Positions 30,881 to 37,439 of a stretch of 41,552 nt of DNA are shown piece by piece. Source of the DNA: a virus. A program made the translations under genes and the position numbers. Numbering within the stretch: the first letter of the stretch is position 1; every line of letters starts with the position of its first letter. Under the pieces are notes generated by a model. That model did no database searches, had not been told where the DNA came from, and was given only the letters and a program-made list of their open reading frames with translations. The stretch is from IMG/VR virus record IMGVR_UViG_3300005732_000009, positions 1 through 41,552 of that record. One strand, written 5' to 3'.

Positions 30881-31749
30881 TTCTTCTCAAGGTCCTTTGC
30901 AATTTGGGCCCACACGTCGAGGTTGGTCTCGCAGTCAATGCGGCGACGCTTGCCGTTGGTGGGTGATGATGATTTGCGTGATTTCGTGAATTGGCCCACT
31001 GCTCGGTCGCAGATCCATTCCACCGGCGCCGCCTTCTTTCCTTCGGTCAGAAGCTCGCGGTAGCCAGCTAGGAGCCACTTGGCTCGTTCCTCTGGGGTGG
31101 TGATGCCAACGTCGTTCAGATCCTCGTTGCCGAGCCTGACAATCTTCTCCAGCTTAAAGCCGTGCTCCATGACTCGATGCTTGCCCTTGCGGTTGAGCAA
31201 GAACACGAGGTCAACGAGGTCTGCTGGTGAGGCCGAGAGGTAGGTCGGAACGGCTCGGTCTTCTTCTTCTTTAAGAGAAGGTGATTCTCTGAAAGACTCT
31301 GAAGAACTCTGATCTGTCCCCAACTTGTTTGGGTGGTTGACCCCAACTTGTTTGGGTGGTTGACCCCAACTTGTTTGGGTGGTGGGGTCGTTCTGACCTC
31401 CCAAACTTGTTGGGGTGCCACCACCTACAATAGTTTGGGTGGTACCACCCTCACTTGTTTGGGAGGTCAGCTTCGACTCGTTGATGGCGAATTGGGTCGG
31501 GCAGCCCCGCCTAATACGTGACGTGATCCATCCATTGGCCTCAAGTCGATCGAGGGCCTTGATGGCGGTGACCTCAGCGCAACCTAGCCTGCTCATGGCG
31601 TAGGTAAGCGCAAACGGGCGCCACTCGGCAGCGCTCTTGAACGGGCCGGCGTGAGCGATCGCGATCAGGAACAGCTGGTCGGTCAGGCCGCGTGGGCCCG
31701 CACTAGTGCTCGTGATGATCCGCGACACGTCCATGGGCTTGAGGCTCAC
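30877..31749 (-). CDS. Replication initiator (lambda O-like) with origin inside gene
   Basis: This 290-aa protein starts at a GTG. Residues of about 15-95 form a winged-helix domain (RGLTDQLFLIAIAHAGPF ... CAEVTAIKALDRLEANGWIT) that would bind the origin. Residues of about 95-145 are low-complexity (TTQTSWGQPPKQVGVNHPNK) because the DNA here consists of iterons. The C-terminal part (VEWICDRAVGQFTKSRKSS) probably contacts the loader. The arrangement is that of lambda O: origin repeats within the initiator's own gene. Confidence 0.82.
   Translation of the reverse strand: MSLKPMDVSRIITSTSAGPRGLTDQLFLIAIAHAGPFKSAAEWRPFALTYAMSRLGCAEVTAIKALDRLEANGWITSRIRRGCPTQFAINESKLTSQTSEGGTTQTIVGGGTPTSLGGQNDPTTQTSWGQPPKQVGVNHPNKLGTDQSSSESFRESPSLKEEEDRAVPTYLSASPADLVDLVFLLNRKGKHRVMEHGFKLEKIVRLGNEDLNDVGITTPEERAKWLLAGYRELLTEGKKAAPVEWICDRAVGQFTKSRKSSSPTNGKRRRIDCETNLDVWAQIAKDLEKK
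31318..31468. other. Replication origin with 23-bp iterons
   Basis: Three tandem 23-bp copies (31318-31340, 31341-31363, 31364 on) share the core CCCCAACTTGTTTGGGTGGT. An inverted variant lies at 31397-31416, and further partial copies at about 31430-31443 and 31452-31468. Next to them, 31259-31311 is AT- and purine-biased (TTCTTCTTCTTTAAGAG), a plausible unwinding element. This is the lambda/lambdoid origin design. Confidence 0.85.
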
Positions 31750-31814
31750 GGTGGCGTACCGGCATCAAAGGCTGTGGGTGCTGTAGGTGCGTGTGGTGCT
31801 GTGTTCATGCACCT

Positions 31815-31842
31815 GTTTTACACAATCAGCGAAATCAGTCAA
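31815..31842 (-). promoter_or_regulatory. Leftward promoter for replication/late genes with repeated operator-like elements
   Basis: On the minus strand TTGACT (complement of 31837-31842) and TAAAAC (complement of 31815-31820) are 16 bases apart, a good sigma70-like promoter about 70 bases before the initiator gene. The spacer holds a direct repeat (AATCAG, three bases, AATCAG on the plus strand). Just upstream at 31849-31855 is AATGGGA, whose complement recurs in the repressor/Cro intergenic region at 32277-32283, suggesting a shared repressor site. Confidence 0.65.
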
Positions 31843-31856
31843 CCCCACAATGGGAT

Positions 31857-32267
31857 TTAGGCTGTGCGCGTAATGCGGTCGATCTTGTTCTGTATGACGA
31901 TCCCTACTGCCTGTAGCAGCGTCTCGACATCATCGAGGTGAAGCGCATCAAGAAGCAGCCGCTCATCGCTATTGAGATTCGGGATCAAGTGCTCCTCCAG
32001 ATCGTCGCTTCCTGGAAGCAGCACCCGAGCTGGCACGCCAAAGTACGCAGCTATATCCTCAAGAGCGTTGAGGTTTATCCGCCGCTTGCCGCGTTCTGCC
32101 GCACTCAGTTGTGACGTTGCGAGGTTTGTGCCCGCGGCGACGTCCTGCAGCGTCTTACCGCGGGCCGTGCGGAGCCGGGCTATGCGCTCACCCGTGTCCT
32201 TGGAAAGTTTACTGACGGGCGTCTTCTCTGCCACGGATCTAGAGGCCTTTGTTGGGGTGGTAGCCAA
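31857..32267 (-). CDS. CI-like phage repressor (XRE family)
   Basis: This 136-aa protein (from a TTG at 32267; a GTG 12 codons in is an alternative) has a Cro/C1 HTH at about residues 27-80: GERIARLRTARGKTLQDVAA, then LATSQLSAAERGKRRINLNA and LEDIAAYFGVPARVLLPG. The C-terminal 50 residues are helical and acidic (SDERLLLDALHLDDVETLLQ), fit for dimerisation; no autoprotease residues are visible, so induction would not be through RecA-driven self-cleavage. Divergence from a Cro-like gene and the adjacent leftward promoter make it the likely lysogeny repressor. Confidence 0.8.
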   Translation of the reverse strand: MATTPTKASRSVAEKTPVSKLSKDTGERIARLRTARGKTLQDVAAGTNLATSQLSAAERGKRRINLNALEDIAAYFGVPARVLLPGSDDLEEHLIPNLNSDERLLLDALHLDDVETLLQAVGIVIQNKIDRITRTA

Positions 32268-32325
32268 TTAAGAGTTCCCATTTTGCGAAAAGTGCTTGTG
32301 CTCATAGTGGGTCGCGGCTAGCTTG
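32268..32325. promoter_or_regulatory. Repressor/Cro divergent control region
   Basis: This 58-base gap separates the two divergent regulator genes. It contains TCCCATT (32277-32283), the complement of a motif at the leftward replication promoter, and a possible -10 CATAGT for the plus strand at 32303-32308. Neither gene has a Shine-Dalgarno, so both messages may be leaderless or nearly so. The operators could not be delimited further. Confidence 0.5.
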
Positions 32326-32592
32326 ATGGTCATGAAGATTCACGAACAGCTTGCGACCTGGTTGAAGGCGAAAGGCCTAAGCCAGACGGACTTCTGCGAG
32401 ATTGCCGGTATTAGTAACAGTCACATATCCATGATCCTAAAGGGCAAACGCCTCGCTGGTAGGAGAGTGGCGCACAAGATCGACTCCGCCACAGGTGGCG
32501 CAATCTCGGCCGCAGAGCTTCTTTGTGCGCAGGTTGGACGCGATGATCTTCGCAAAATGCAAAACGCTCCAGCGCAAGTGGAGGCGCCATGA
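32326..32592 (+). CDS. Cro-like regulator (XRE family)
   Basis: This product of about 88 aa (start at ATG 32326 or 32332) is a single HTH: LATWLKAKGLSQTDFCEIAG, then ISNSHISMILKGKRLAGRRV with typical recognition helix, and AHKIDSATGGAISAAELLC. Such one-domain proteins opposite a CI-like gene are usually Cro-type antirepressors of lysogeny that open the early genes. It is the first gene of the rightward early operon; its stop overlaps the next start. Confidence 0.82.
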   Translation: MVMKIHEQLATWLKAKGLSQTDFCEIAGISNSHISMILKGKRLAGRRVAHKIDSATGGAISAAELLCAQVGRDDLRKMQNAPAQVEAP

Positions 32593-32885
32593 TGCCACGA
32601 TCTGCGCTGACGCGCGTCGTTTCTCGCTCCGTGCGATTCTCGGCCGACGAAGAAATATTCACAAACTGTGGTCACGCGGTGCTCTGCGCGGCCGAAAAGG
32701 GCTTAGCGATGACGCCAGCGACTCGGATCAAAACGGCTGCGCGGCGACTGCTCACGGGCGGCGCGGTGCTCACCGTCGCGGCTTTGGCGCTTGCGGCGGT
32801 CGGCTCGGTCTACATCACTGCTGTCGCTGGCGTGATTGGCGGCGCCTCTGGCGCGGCGGGTCTGCTTGCCCTGTGTGCGTCATGA
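32592..32885 (+). CDS. Small membrane protein of early operon
   Basis: The start is taken at the ATG at 32592 (TGATG, with GGAGG just before); an internal ATG at 32709 after AAGGG would give a 58-aa form (MTPATRIKTAARRLLTGGAV). The C-terminal part contains one or two hydrophobic helices (AVLTVAALALAAVGSVYITA; VAGVIGGASGAAGLLALC). An early membrane protein next to the lysogeny switch could act in superinfection exclusion; that is inference. Confidence 0.6.
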   Translation: MPRSALTRVVSRSVRFSADEEIFTNCGHAVLCAAEKGLAMTPATRIKTAARRLLTGGAVLTVAALALAAVGSVYITAVAGVIGGASGAAGLLALCAS

Positions 32886-33286
32886 GCAACCAACTGCACG
32901 CACCGCTGCTCGCCGTTGCACCCAAGCCTGCCGCGCCCGACGTCTTCGAGCACGACGACCTCGCGCCGGTGACGCCCGAGACGCAGGCTCACATGCGCAT
33001 GCTCCAGTGCTTCGATGCTCGGATGTCGAACTCGGGGCGCTTCACGACCACGGTCGCCAAGGGTGCCGAGGGCGAGACCTTCGCCGAGACGCTGGCTGGC
33101 TTCCGTGGCTCCTTTCCGCCGTCGATGTCCATCGCGGCAACGCTGCTCCGCAGCCACGGCGATATGGCGCGAACGCGGCACGCTCGAAGCATCGAGGGCG
33201 AGTGGTCGCCGGTGGAGGTGCGCATCGACGCGTTGCTGTCCATGGCTGGCGTGCCCGAGGCTGTGCAGTTGGAGGTGGTGAAGTGA
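32882..33286 (+). CDS. Hypothetical early protein
   Basis: This 134-aa product begins at an ATG overlapping the upstream stop (ATGA): MSNQLHAPLLAVAPKPAAPD. The N-terminus is Pro/Ala-rich; the rest is helical (ETFAETLAGFRGSFPPSMSI; SPVEVRIDALLSMAGVPEAV). It ends VQLEVVK, a C-terminus shared with the next gene because the two junctions carry the same sequence. No family recognised. Confidence 0.7.
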   Translation: MSNQLHAPLLAVAPKPAAPDVFEHDDLAPVTPETQAHMRMLQCFDARMSNSGRFTTTVAKGAEGETFAETLAGFRGSFPPSMSIAATLLRSHGDMARTRHARSIEGEWSPVEVRIDALLSMAGVPEAVQLEVVK

Positions 33287-33483
33287 GTGCTACGGATGAT
33301 GAGCGTAAAGGCTGCATAGCTGCTGGGCTCGTGCCGAAGATGCAGTACTTCGTGGTCAACCGAGGCGTGGCGATGTGTCGGCATGGGCAGCGGTATGCCA
33401 TGTGCTCCGATTGTGGCTCGGACTTGTCCCACTATGATGATGGCGGGGCTGATGAGGTTGTGCAGTTGGGGGTGGTGAAATGA
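33283..33483 (+). CDS. Small putative zinc-binding protein
   Basis: From a GTG overlapping the previous stop this 66-aa product contains CRHGQRYAMCSDCGSDLSHY, a C-x8-C-x2-C...H arrangement that could bind zinc, preceded by a beta-like MQYFVVNRGVAM. It ends VQLGVVK, nearly identical to the end of the preceding gene. Probably a regulator or nucleic-acid-binding accessory; function unknown. Confidence 0.65.
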   Translation: MSATDDERKGCIAAGLVPKMQYFVVNRGVAMCRHGQRYAMCSDCGSDLSHYDDGGADEVVQLGVVK

Positions 33484-33701
33484 GCGACTGCCTCAGCCGG
33501 CCCATTTACGACGCCGAGCCTATCGACACCGCCGAGTGTGACTGCCGTGATGGTGAGCGATGCTCCGACACTCGCTGCGTCTCACGAGTCGGCGAACCCG
33601 CGTGGCGCTCCGCGATGTGGGAGCCTGCGCAGGGACGCGCACCCGTCTACGCTGCCGAGTGGGGCGGCGGTGGTGGCGGCTGGGACGCCTCGACTAGCTG
33701 A
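33480..33701 (+). CDS. Small Cys-rich protein
   Basis: This 73-aa product (MSDCLSRPIYDAEPIDTAEC) has five cysteines in the first 33 residues (CDCRDGERCSDTRC), a Trp-containing middle and a glycine-rich end (EWGGGGGGWDASTS). The ATG overlaps the previous stop (ATGA) after GGGGGTGGTGA. No family recognised; a zinc or disulfide site is possible. A hairpin follows its stop. Confidence 0.6.
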   Translation: MSDCLSRPIYDAEPIDTAECDCRDGERCSDTRCVSRVGEPAWRSAMWEPAQGRAPVYAAEWGGGGGGWDASTS

Positions 33702-33708
33702 TTCACAT

Positions 33709-33760
33709 GCGGGCGGCGTTTGTCGTGTTTGCTGCGGAGCTCTCACGCCGCGCCGCCCGC
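33709..33760 (+). terminator. Long GC-rich hairpin, probable terminator
   Basis: A perfect 10-bp stem GCGGGCGGCG / CGCCGCCCGC (33709-33718 and 33751-33760) with a 32-base loop that can extend the pairing, followed by CTTTCATCTACTT. It lies eight bases after the stop of the preceding gene and separates the first four early genes from the rest. Confidence 0.65.
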
Positions 33761-33818
33761 CTTTCATCTACTTAACGCGATGACACACATAGTCACCGCT
33801 GCGTCTGGAGTCTTGAGC

Positions 33819-34046
33819 ATGGGCGTGACTAAACAACAGTTGAGGTCGCAGATTGCGGCCCTTGATGCCGATGTTACTCGGCTCAAATTCGAACGCAATG
33901 AACTGAGGCGGCTCCTAGCGCAGAACGCTCGGCGGGCCGTGCAGCGGTGCGTCGACTTCCAGGTCGAGGTGTGTGAGTTGAGGGTCGAGGTCGCACTGAT
34001 CAGAATGCAGCGAGACGAGGCACTCGAAGCCTTGGCGTCAGCCTAA
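33819..34046 (+). CDS. Small coiled-coil protein
   Basis: I chose the ATG at 33819, eight bases after GGAG. The 75-aa product (MGVTKQQLRSQIAALDADVT) is one continuous amphipathic helix with heptad leucines (ERNELRRLLAQNARRAV; CELRVEVALIRMQRDEALEA), a dimeric coiled coil. It is the first gene after the hairpin terminator, so a promoter must lie in 33761-33818, but none is obvious. Function unknown. Confidence 0.65.
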   Translation: MGVTKQQLRSQIAALDADVTRLKFERNELRRLLAQNARRAVQRCVDFQVEVCELRVEVALIRMQRDEALEALASA

Positions 34047-34102
34047 TGGAGGTCATCGGCATATGCACACTCATCGTGGCGGCATGGAGTCTGATGCGAT
34101 GA
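34046..34102 (+). CDS. Putative 18-aa hydrophobic micro-peptide
   Basis: An ATG overlapping the previous stop (TAATG) opens MEVIGICTLIVAAWSLMR, whose stop in turn overlaps the next start (ATGA). The whole peptide would be a membrane helix. There is no Shine-Dalgarno, so it would depend on re-initiation. It could be a micro-protein or only a bridge for translational coupling. Confidence 0.4.
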   Translation: MEVIGICTLIVAAWSLMR

Positions 34103-34392
34103 CTCGCGGCGAAGCAGACGCGCTCGCCGAGCTGGTTGCGCACGTCATCGACACCACGCCGCTAGAGCGCGTGTCGGTCGGCATCCTGCGCAAACGGATG
34201 AGTCCGCGCCCGACGTGGGCCAAGACGAAGACGATGCGCGCCGAGCTGCTCGAGCACTACCCCGAGTTGGGGCGCTTCGTTCTCGAAGACGCGCACCTCG
34301 CGGAGCACGACGAGCGGCGCAGGATTGACGCGCATCCAGACGGCGCTGGCATGGATTGGCAAGAGATTAAGGAACGGAGGCGGTTGGGATGA
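34099..34392 (+). CDS. Hypothetical early protein
   Basis: I prefer the ATG at 34099 (MTRGEADALAELVAHVIDTT), which follows GGAG by nine bases; an in-frame ATG at 34063 is possible. The 97-aa product is helical and charged with a basic centre (RKRMSPRPTWAKTKTMRAEL) and ends in ERRRLG. It may bind nucleic acid. Family not recognised. Overlaps the next gene by four bases. Confidence 0.65.
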   Translation: MTRGEADALAELVAHVIDTTPLERVSVGILRKRMSPRPTWAKTKTMRAELLEHYPELGRFVLEDAHLAEHDERRRIDAHPDGAGMDWQEIKERRRLG

Positions 34393-34691
34393 GCGGTCAA
34401 GAGATGCTGGACGCGCTGCGTCAGGACGGGATGGACGCGCACTGCGTCCATCATATGAGTGAGGAGGATGCAGCATATGCTGTCGCGATTGCTAAGAGGC
34501 GGGAAGACCTTGTGCGTGGCTACGCGTGGCTTATCGCATCGAAGCCATCAGGTGAACAGTTTCACTTCGCGGCCATCAATCACGCCATTGTGGAACGGTG
34601 GTCGATGAATGCCCTTCTGTACATCAAAAAGAAAGCATGGGCGGTGATTGATGGCATTCGATCAGCATGCGAGTCAGAGGTGGCAGGATGA
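34389..34691 (+). CDS. Hypothetical early protein
   Basis: This 100-aa helical product (MSGQEMLDALRQDGMDAHCV) starts after GGAGG and overlaps the previous stop (ATGA). It contains EEDAAYAVAIAKRREDLVRG and YAWLIASKPSGEQFHFAAIN, with a C-terminal helix rich in Lys and Trp. No family recognised. Confidence 0.65.
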   Translation: MSGQEMLDALRQDGMDAHCVHHMSEEDAAYAVAIAKRREDLVRGYAWLIASKPSGEQFHFAAINHAIVERWSMNALLYIKKKAWAVIDGIRSACESEVAG

Positions 34692-35062
34692 GCGACACAC
34701 AAGACCTCGCACGGCGCGCAGTCGCCTGCAAGCACTGGCGGTGGATGCCGGGGATGAAGTACCTCGATGATGTCGCTCGCTTCCTAAGGCATTACGACAG
34801 CGGTCCTGACGATACAGGCATGGCGCCACTGCCTGACCTCACAGACCCCGCAACCGTCGGCTGCCTGCTGGCGCTAGTGCGCGAGGCGTGGGGGGACGAT
34901 GTAGTCAACGGGTTACCATGCAAGCGAGCCATCTACGCCATTGGGTGCGGCCGGCGTGGCAAGTGGAGGCTTCGCGATAGCGGCTTTGATCTATCCCCAA
35001 AGCTCGGCGCCTATGACACCGAGGCCGAGGCACTCATCGCGGCATTGGAGGCAGCACCATGA
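34688..35062 (+). CDS. Conserved-looking phage hypothetical protein
   Basis: This 124-aa product starts MSDTQDLARRAVACKHWRWM, a beginning I remember from many phage proteins of unknown function (the CKHWRWMPGM segment). An acidic middle (DLTDPATVGCLLALVREAWG) and a C-terminal acidic helix (DTEAEALIAALEAAP) follow. It precedes the RecT-like gene with a four-base overlap. Function unknown. Confidence 0.7.
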   Translation: MSDTQDLARRAVACKHWRWMPGMKYLDDVARFLRHYDSGPDDTGMAPLPDLTDPATVGCLLALVREAWGDDVVNGLPCKRAIYAIGCGRRGKWRLRDSGFDLSPKLGAYDTEAEALIAALEAAP

Positions 35063-36063
35063 GCACTGAACTAGCAATACAGGGCGGCGACTCAATCGGA
35101 GCCATGGAGCGAACCATTGACGCCTTCACCAAACTGGGCAGGGCGGGCCTGCTGCCGAAGGGAGTCCAGAGCGCAGGCGATGCCACCATCATGGCAATGT
35201 ATGGCGCCCGCTTTAATTGGGGCCCCATCGAGTCGCTGTACAATATCCATGTCATCGACGGAAAGCCGTCACTGTCATCCAGCGCAATGCTTGGCGTCGT
35301 CCTGAGCCACGCCGAGTGCATATACTTCGATCTCATCGAGACCACCGACAAGGTGGCGACGTATGAGACGCAGCGCAAAGGCTCCGAGCGCAAGACCTCG
35401 ATGAGCTACAGCATCGACCAGGCGAAGCGCGCCGGGCTGCTCAACCGCGGGCCATGGAAGCAACATCCCGAGGATATGCTGCGCCATCGTTGCGCGGCAA
35501 AGCTCGCACGGGCCGTCTATCCTGACGTGTTGAGCGGCGTCTACACGCCCGACGAGGTGCACGACTTTCGCAACGAACCCGCGCCGCGCAACATCCGGTC
35601 GGCCGAGGCCCCGAAGGCTGCCGAGCCTGAGCACATCGAAGACGCTGAAGTCATCGACGAGCGTGAGCCTGACGCCGAGGCGAAGCCAGCGCGGAACCCG
35701 CCGATGAGTGCCGAGCGCTTCGCCAAGGAGTGCGACGCCATGGGCCTGCATCCTGCCGTTGTGAAAGCATGGCGTACCGCACGCAAGGGCGACAAAGACA
35801 AGGGCTGGGATGGCGACGCGGGCGGCTTCCGTATGGCTGGGACCATTGCGAAGCTCGCCAAGCCGGCTGAGCAACTCGACCTCGCGGCGTGGTTCGTCGA
35901 GGCGTATCCCGACCCGAAGGATATCGCCCGTGCGTTTGCCATGGTCAACGGGCTGACGATGGGCGAGGCCGAACGCGTGCGCGACAAGATGGACGGTGAT
36001 ATCTACGGCGCATGGGCTGTCATGGGTGGGGTGATTGAGCGATTGCAGAAGGGTGGTGAGTGA
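35059..36063 (+). CDS. RecT-like single-strand annealing protein
   Basis: This 334-aa protein shows the RecT pattern over residues of about 15-180: DAFTKLGRAGLLPKGVQSAG, then MYGARFNWGPIESLYNIHVI, DGKPSLSSSAMLGVVLSHAE, an AGLLNRGPWKQHPEDMLRHR block and the closing YPDVLSGVYTPDEVHDFR. RecT proteins anneal complementary strands during phage recombination and repair. The C-terminal 150 residues are Ala/Glu-rich and helical and may bind SSB or DNA. No exonuclease partner gene (RecE or lambda Exo type) is seen nearby. Confidence 0.82.
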   Translation: MSTELAIQGGDSIGAMERTIDAFTKLGRAGLLPKGVQSAGDATIMAMYGARFNWGPIESLYNIHVIDGKPSLSSSAMLGVVLSHAECIYFDLIETTDKVATYETQRKGSERKTSMSYSIDQAKRAGLLNRGPWKQHPEDMLRHRCAAKLARAVYPDVLSGVYTPDEVHDFRNEPAPRNIRSAEAPKAAEPEHIEDAEVIDEREPDAEAKPARNPPMSAERFAKECDAMGLHPAVVKAWRTARKGDKDKGWDGDAGGFRMAGTIAKLAKPAEQLDLAAWFVEAYPDPKDIARAFAMVNGLTMGEAERVRDKMDGDIYGAWAVMGGVIERLQKGGE

Positions 36064-36263
36064 TGCTGAAGGGCGACGAATATGCTGACCATCCCTTGAA
36101 TTTCGCGTCGGTCAACATGCGGCGGTGGCCAAACTACGCGCCGTATTGTGGCCGCTGCCCAGGCATGGTGCGCATGCGCCGAGTCAGCCCACTGCGCGCT
36201 GAGTGCGTGGTGAGAGGGTGTGGCGCGGTCCATGAGATAGTTCAGGAGCAGAGTGATGACTGA
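36063..36263 (+). CDS. Small zinc-finger-like protein
   Basis: This 66-aa product starts at an ATG overlapping the RecT stop (TGATG) after GGTGGTGAG. A C-x2-C ... C-x4-C arrangement (YCGRCPG ... ECVVRGCG) in a basic context (MVRMRRVSPLRAE) suggests a zinc ribbon. Function unknown; probably nucleic-acid-related. Confidence 0.65.
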   Translation: MLKGDEYADHPLNFASVNMRRWPNYAPYCGRCPGMVRMRRVSPLRAECVVRGCGAVHEIVQEQSDD

Positions 36264-36825
36264 CCTCGACAGAGCGAAGAACGTGGCAGCCAATGCGTTG
36301 CCGTCCAACCTGGGTGATGTGTCGCGAGCCATCCAGATTATGCAGTCGACACTCTACGGAGTGCCGAACCGTACCGGTGTGATGCTCAAGCTGCGTGAAG
36401 AGGTCGACGAACTCGCCGAGGCTATCGAAGCCAACGACGGCGAGGCTGCGCGGGCCGAGTTGGCCGACGTGCTGTTCCTTGTGCTCGACATGGCACGGTC
36501 GCTCGGGATGACTCCGAGCCTACTCGCTGAGGTCGCTCACGGCAAGCTAATGGTGAACCTGGAGCGCGACTGGCGCCAGGGTGACGACGGCCGCTGGTCG
36601 CATGTGAAGTGGCTGCCACTTGGCAAGCACGGCAGTGAGTCGTTGACGTCAGGCAAACGGTCGCTCGCGACAGTTATCTGGTGGGACGAACTCCAGGCTT
36701 GGGAATGGTCGCTGTATGACGAGCGTGGCCGAATCTGCGACCAAGGCCGCTGCTCTGACAAGTATGGCGCGAAGGTCGCCGCACGAGAGGCGCTCCACAT
36801 GCGCGATGTGAAGGGAGGCGAGTGA
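36256..36825 (+). CDS. MazG-like nucleotide pyrophosphohydrolase with C-terminal extension
   Basis: I chose the ATG at 36256 after AGGAG. The 189-aa product contains the MazG/dUTPase-like all-alpha signature: LREEVDELAEAI (E-E-x2-E) and, 14 residues on, ARAELADVLFLVLDMARSLG (E-x2-D), which bind Mg2+ for cleavage of NTPs to NMPs. Phage MazG homologues adjust nucleotide or alarmone pools. The last 90 residues (WLPLGKHGSESLTSG ... WWDELQAWEWSLYDERG) are an extra beta-rich, Trp-rich domain not usual for MazG. Confidence 0.82.
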   Translation: MTDLDRAKNVAANALPSNLGDVSRAIQIMQSTLYGVPNRTGVMLKLREEVDELAEAIEANDGEAARAELADVLFLVLDMARSLGMTPSLLAEVAHGKLMVNLERDWRQGDDGRWSHVKWLPLGKHGSESLTSGKRSLATVIWWDELQAWEWSLYDERGRICDQGRCSDKYGAKVAAREALHMRDVKGGE

Positions 36826-37040
36826 TGGGACGTAAGATGAAGCGCGCTAGCCGGCGAGCGCTACGCCGTAGGGTGGCGGCGATCAAGTTCATGCAGGGTG
36901 GGCGGTTCGCCGGGCGCCGAGAGTTGCGAGCGGCTCGCAAGCACGCTGTTGAACTGGGTTGGCTACCGAACATGCACACACTCATCGGCGAGGATGGGCG
37001 CGGCGTCTATTGGCTTGGCCGTAGGCGGGGTGGTGAGTGA
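36825..37040 (+). CDS. Small highly basic protein
   Basis: This 71-aa product begins MGRKMKRASRRALRRRVAAI and ends YWLGRRRGGE. With about one third Arg/Lys it is probably a nucleic-acid-binding protein. The ATG overlaps the MazG stop (TGATG), and the gene end repeats the same junction sequence (GGTGGTGAGTGATG). Confidence 0.65.
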   Translation: MGRKMKRASRRALRRRVAAIKFMQGGRFAGRRELRAARKHAVELGWLPNMHTLIGEDGRGVYWLGRRRGGE

Positions 37041-37240
37041 TGGCCAAGTTCATCAAGCCAGAGACTGACGTTACGAAGTACGGCAGGCACATGCACAGCC
37101 TCAACGTGTGGCGTGACGGCGTGTTGACGCCGCGGAGTTATGGCAGTGAGCGCGACCTGCGCCGCGCTGCCAGAGATTACGACGAAGAGACAGTGATACA
37201 GCCGCCGCGAGTGGCAAAGGAGTGGATACATGGACAGTGA
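37040..37240 (+). CDS. Small hypothetical protein
   Basis: This 66-aa product (MAKFIKPETDVTKYGRHMHS) is charged and probably alpha/beta (LNVWRDGVLTPRSYGSERDL). It is coupled to its neighbour by TGATG and overlaps the following gene by 11 bases. No family recognised. Confidence 0.65.
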   Translation: MAKFIKPETDVTKYGRHMHSLNVWRDGVLTPRSYGSERDLRRAARDYDEETVIQPPRVAKEWIHGQ

Positions 37241-37439
37241 CCAGACGTTCTGCGACTGTGGCGATGAGGCAGCCAAGCAGGCATACAATACCGGCGACGG
37301 GTGGTGGCTCTATTCGGCATGCCGCAACTTCGACGAACTCGGCTGCGAGCCTCAAGACGAGGCATGGCCGTTCGCCGAAGACGCATCAGTCGGAATGGCA
37401 GAGCTTGAGAAGCTTGGGTTTGAGGAGGCTGGCGAATGA
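37230..37439 (+). CDS. Small acidic Cys-containing protein
   Basis: This 69-aa acidic product ([20 protein letters not shown]) begins seven bases after AAGGAG. It has CDC and two later cysteines and several Trp/Tyr ([16 protein letters not shown]). Acidic small early proteins in phages can mimic DNA, but nothing specific supports this here. It overlaps the SSB start (ATGA). Confidence 0.65.
   Translation: MDSDQTFCDCGDEAAKQAYNTGDGWWLYSACRNFDELGCEPQDEAWPFAEDASVGMAELEKLGFEEAGE

Noticed and set aside
31318-31468. Iterons as a protein repeat domain
   Set aside because: The 23-bp period changes the reading frame, so selection is on DNA and not on the peptide.
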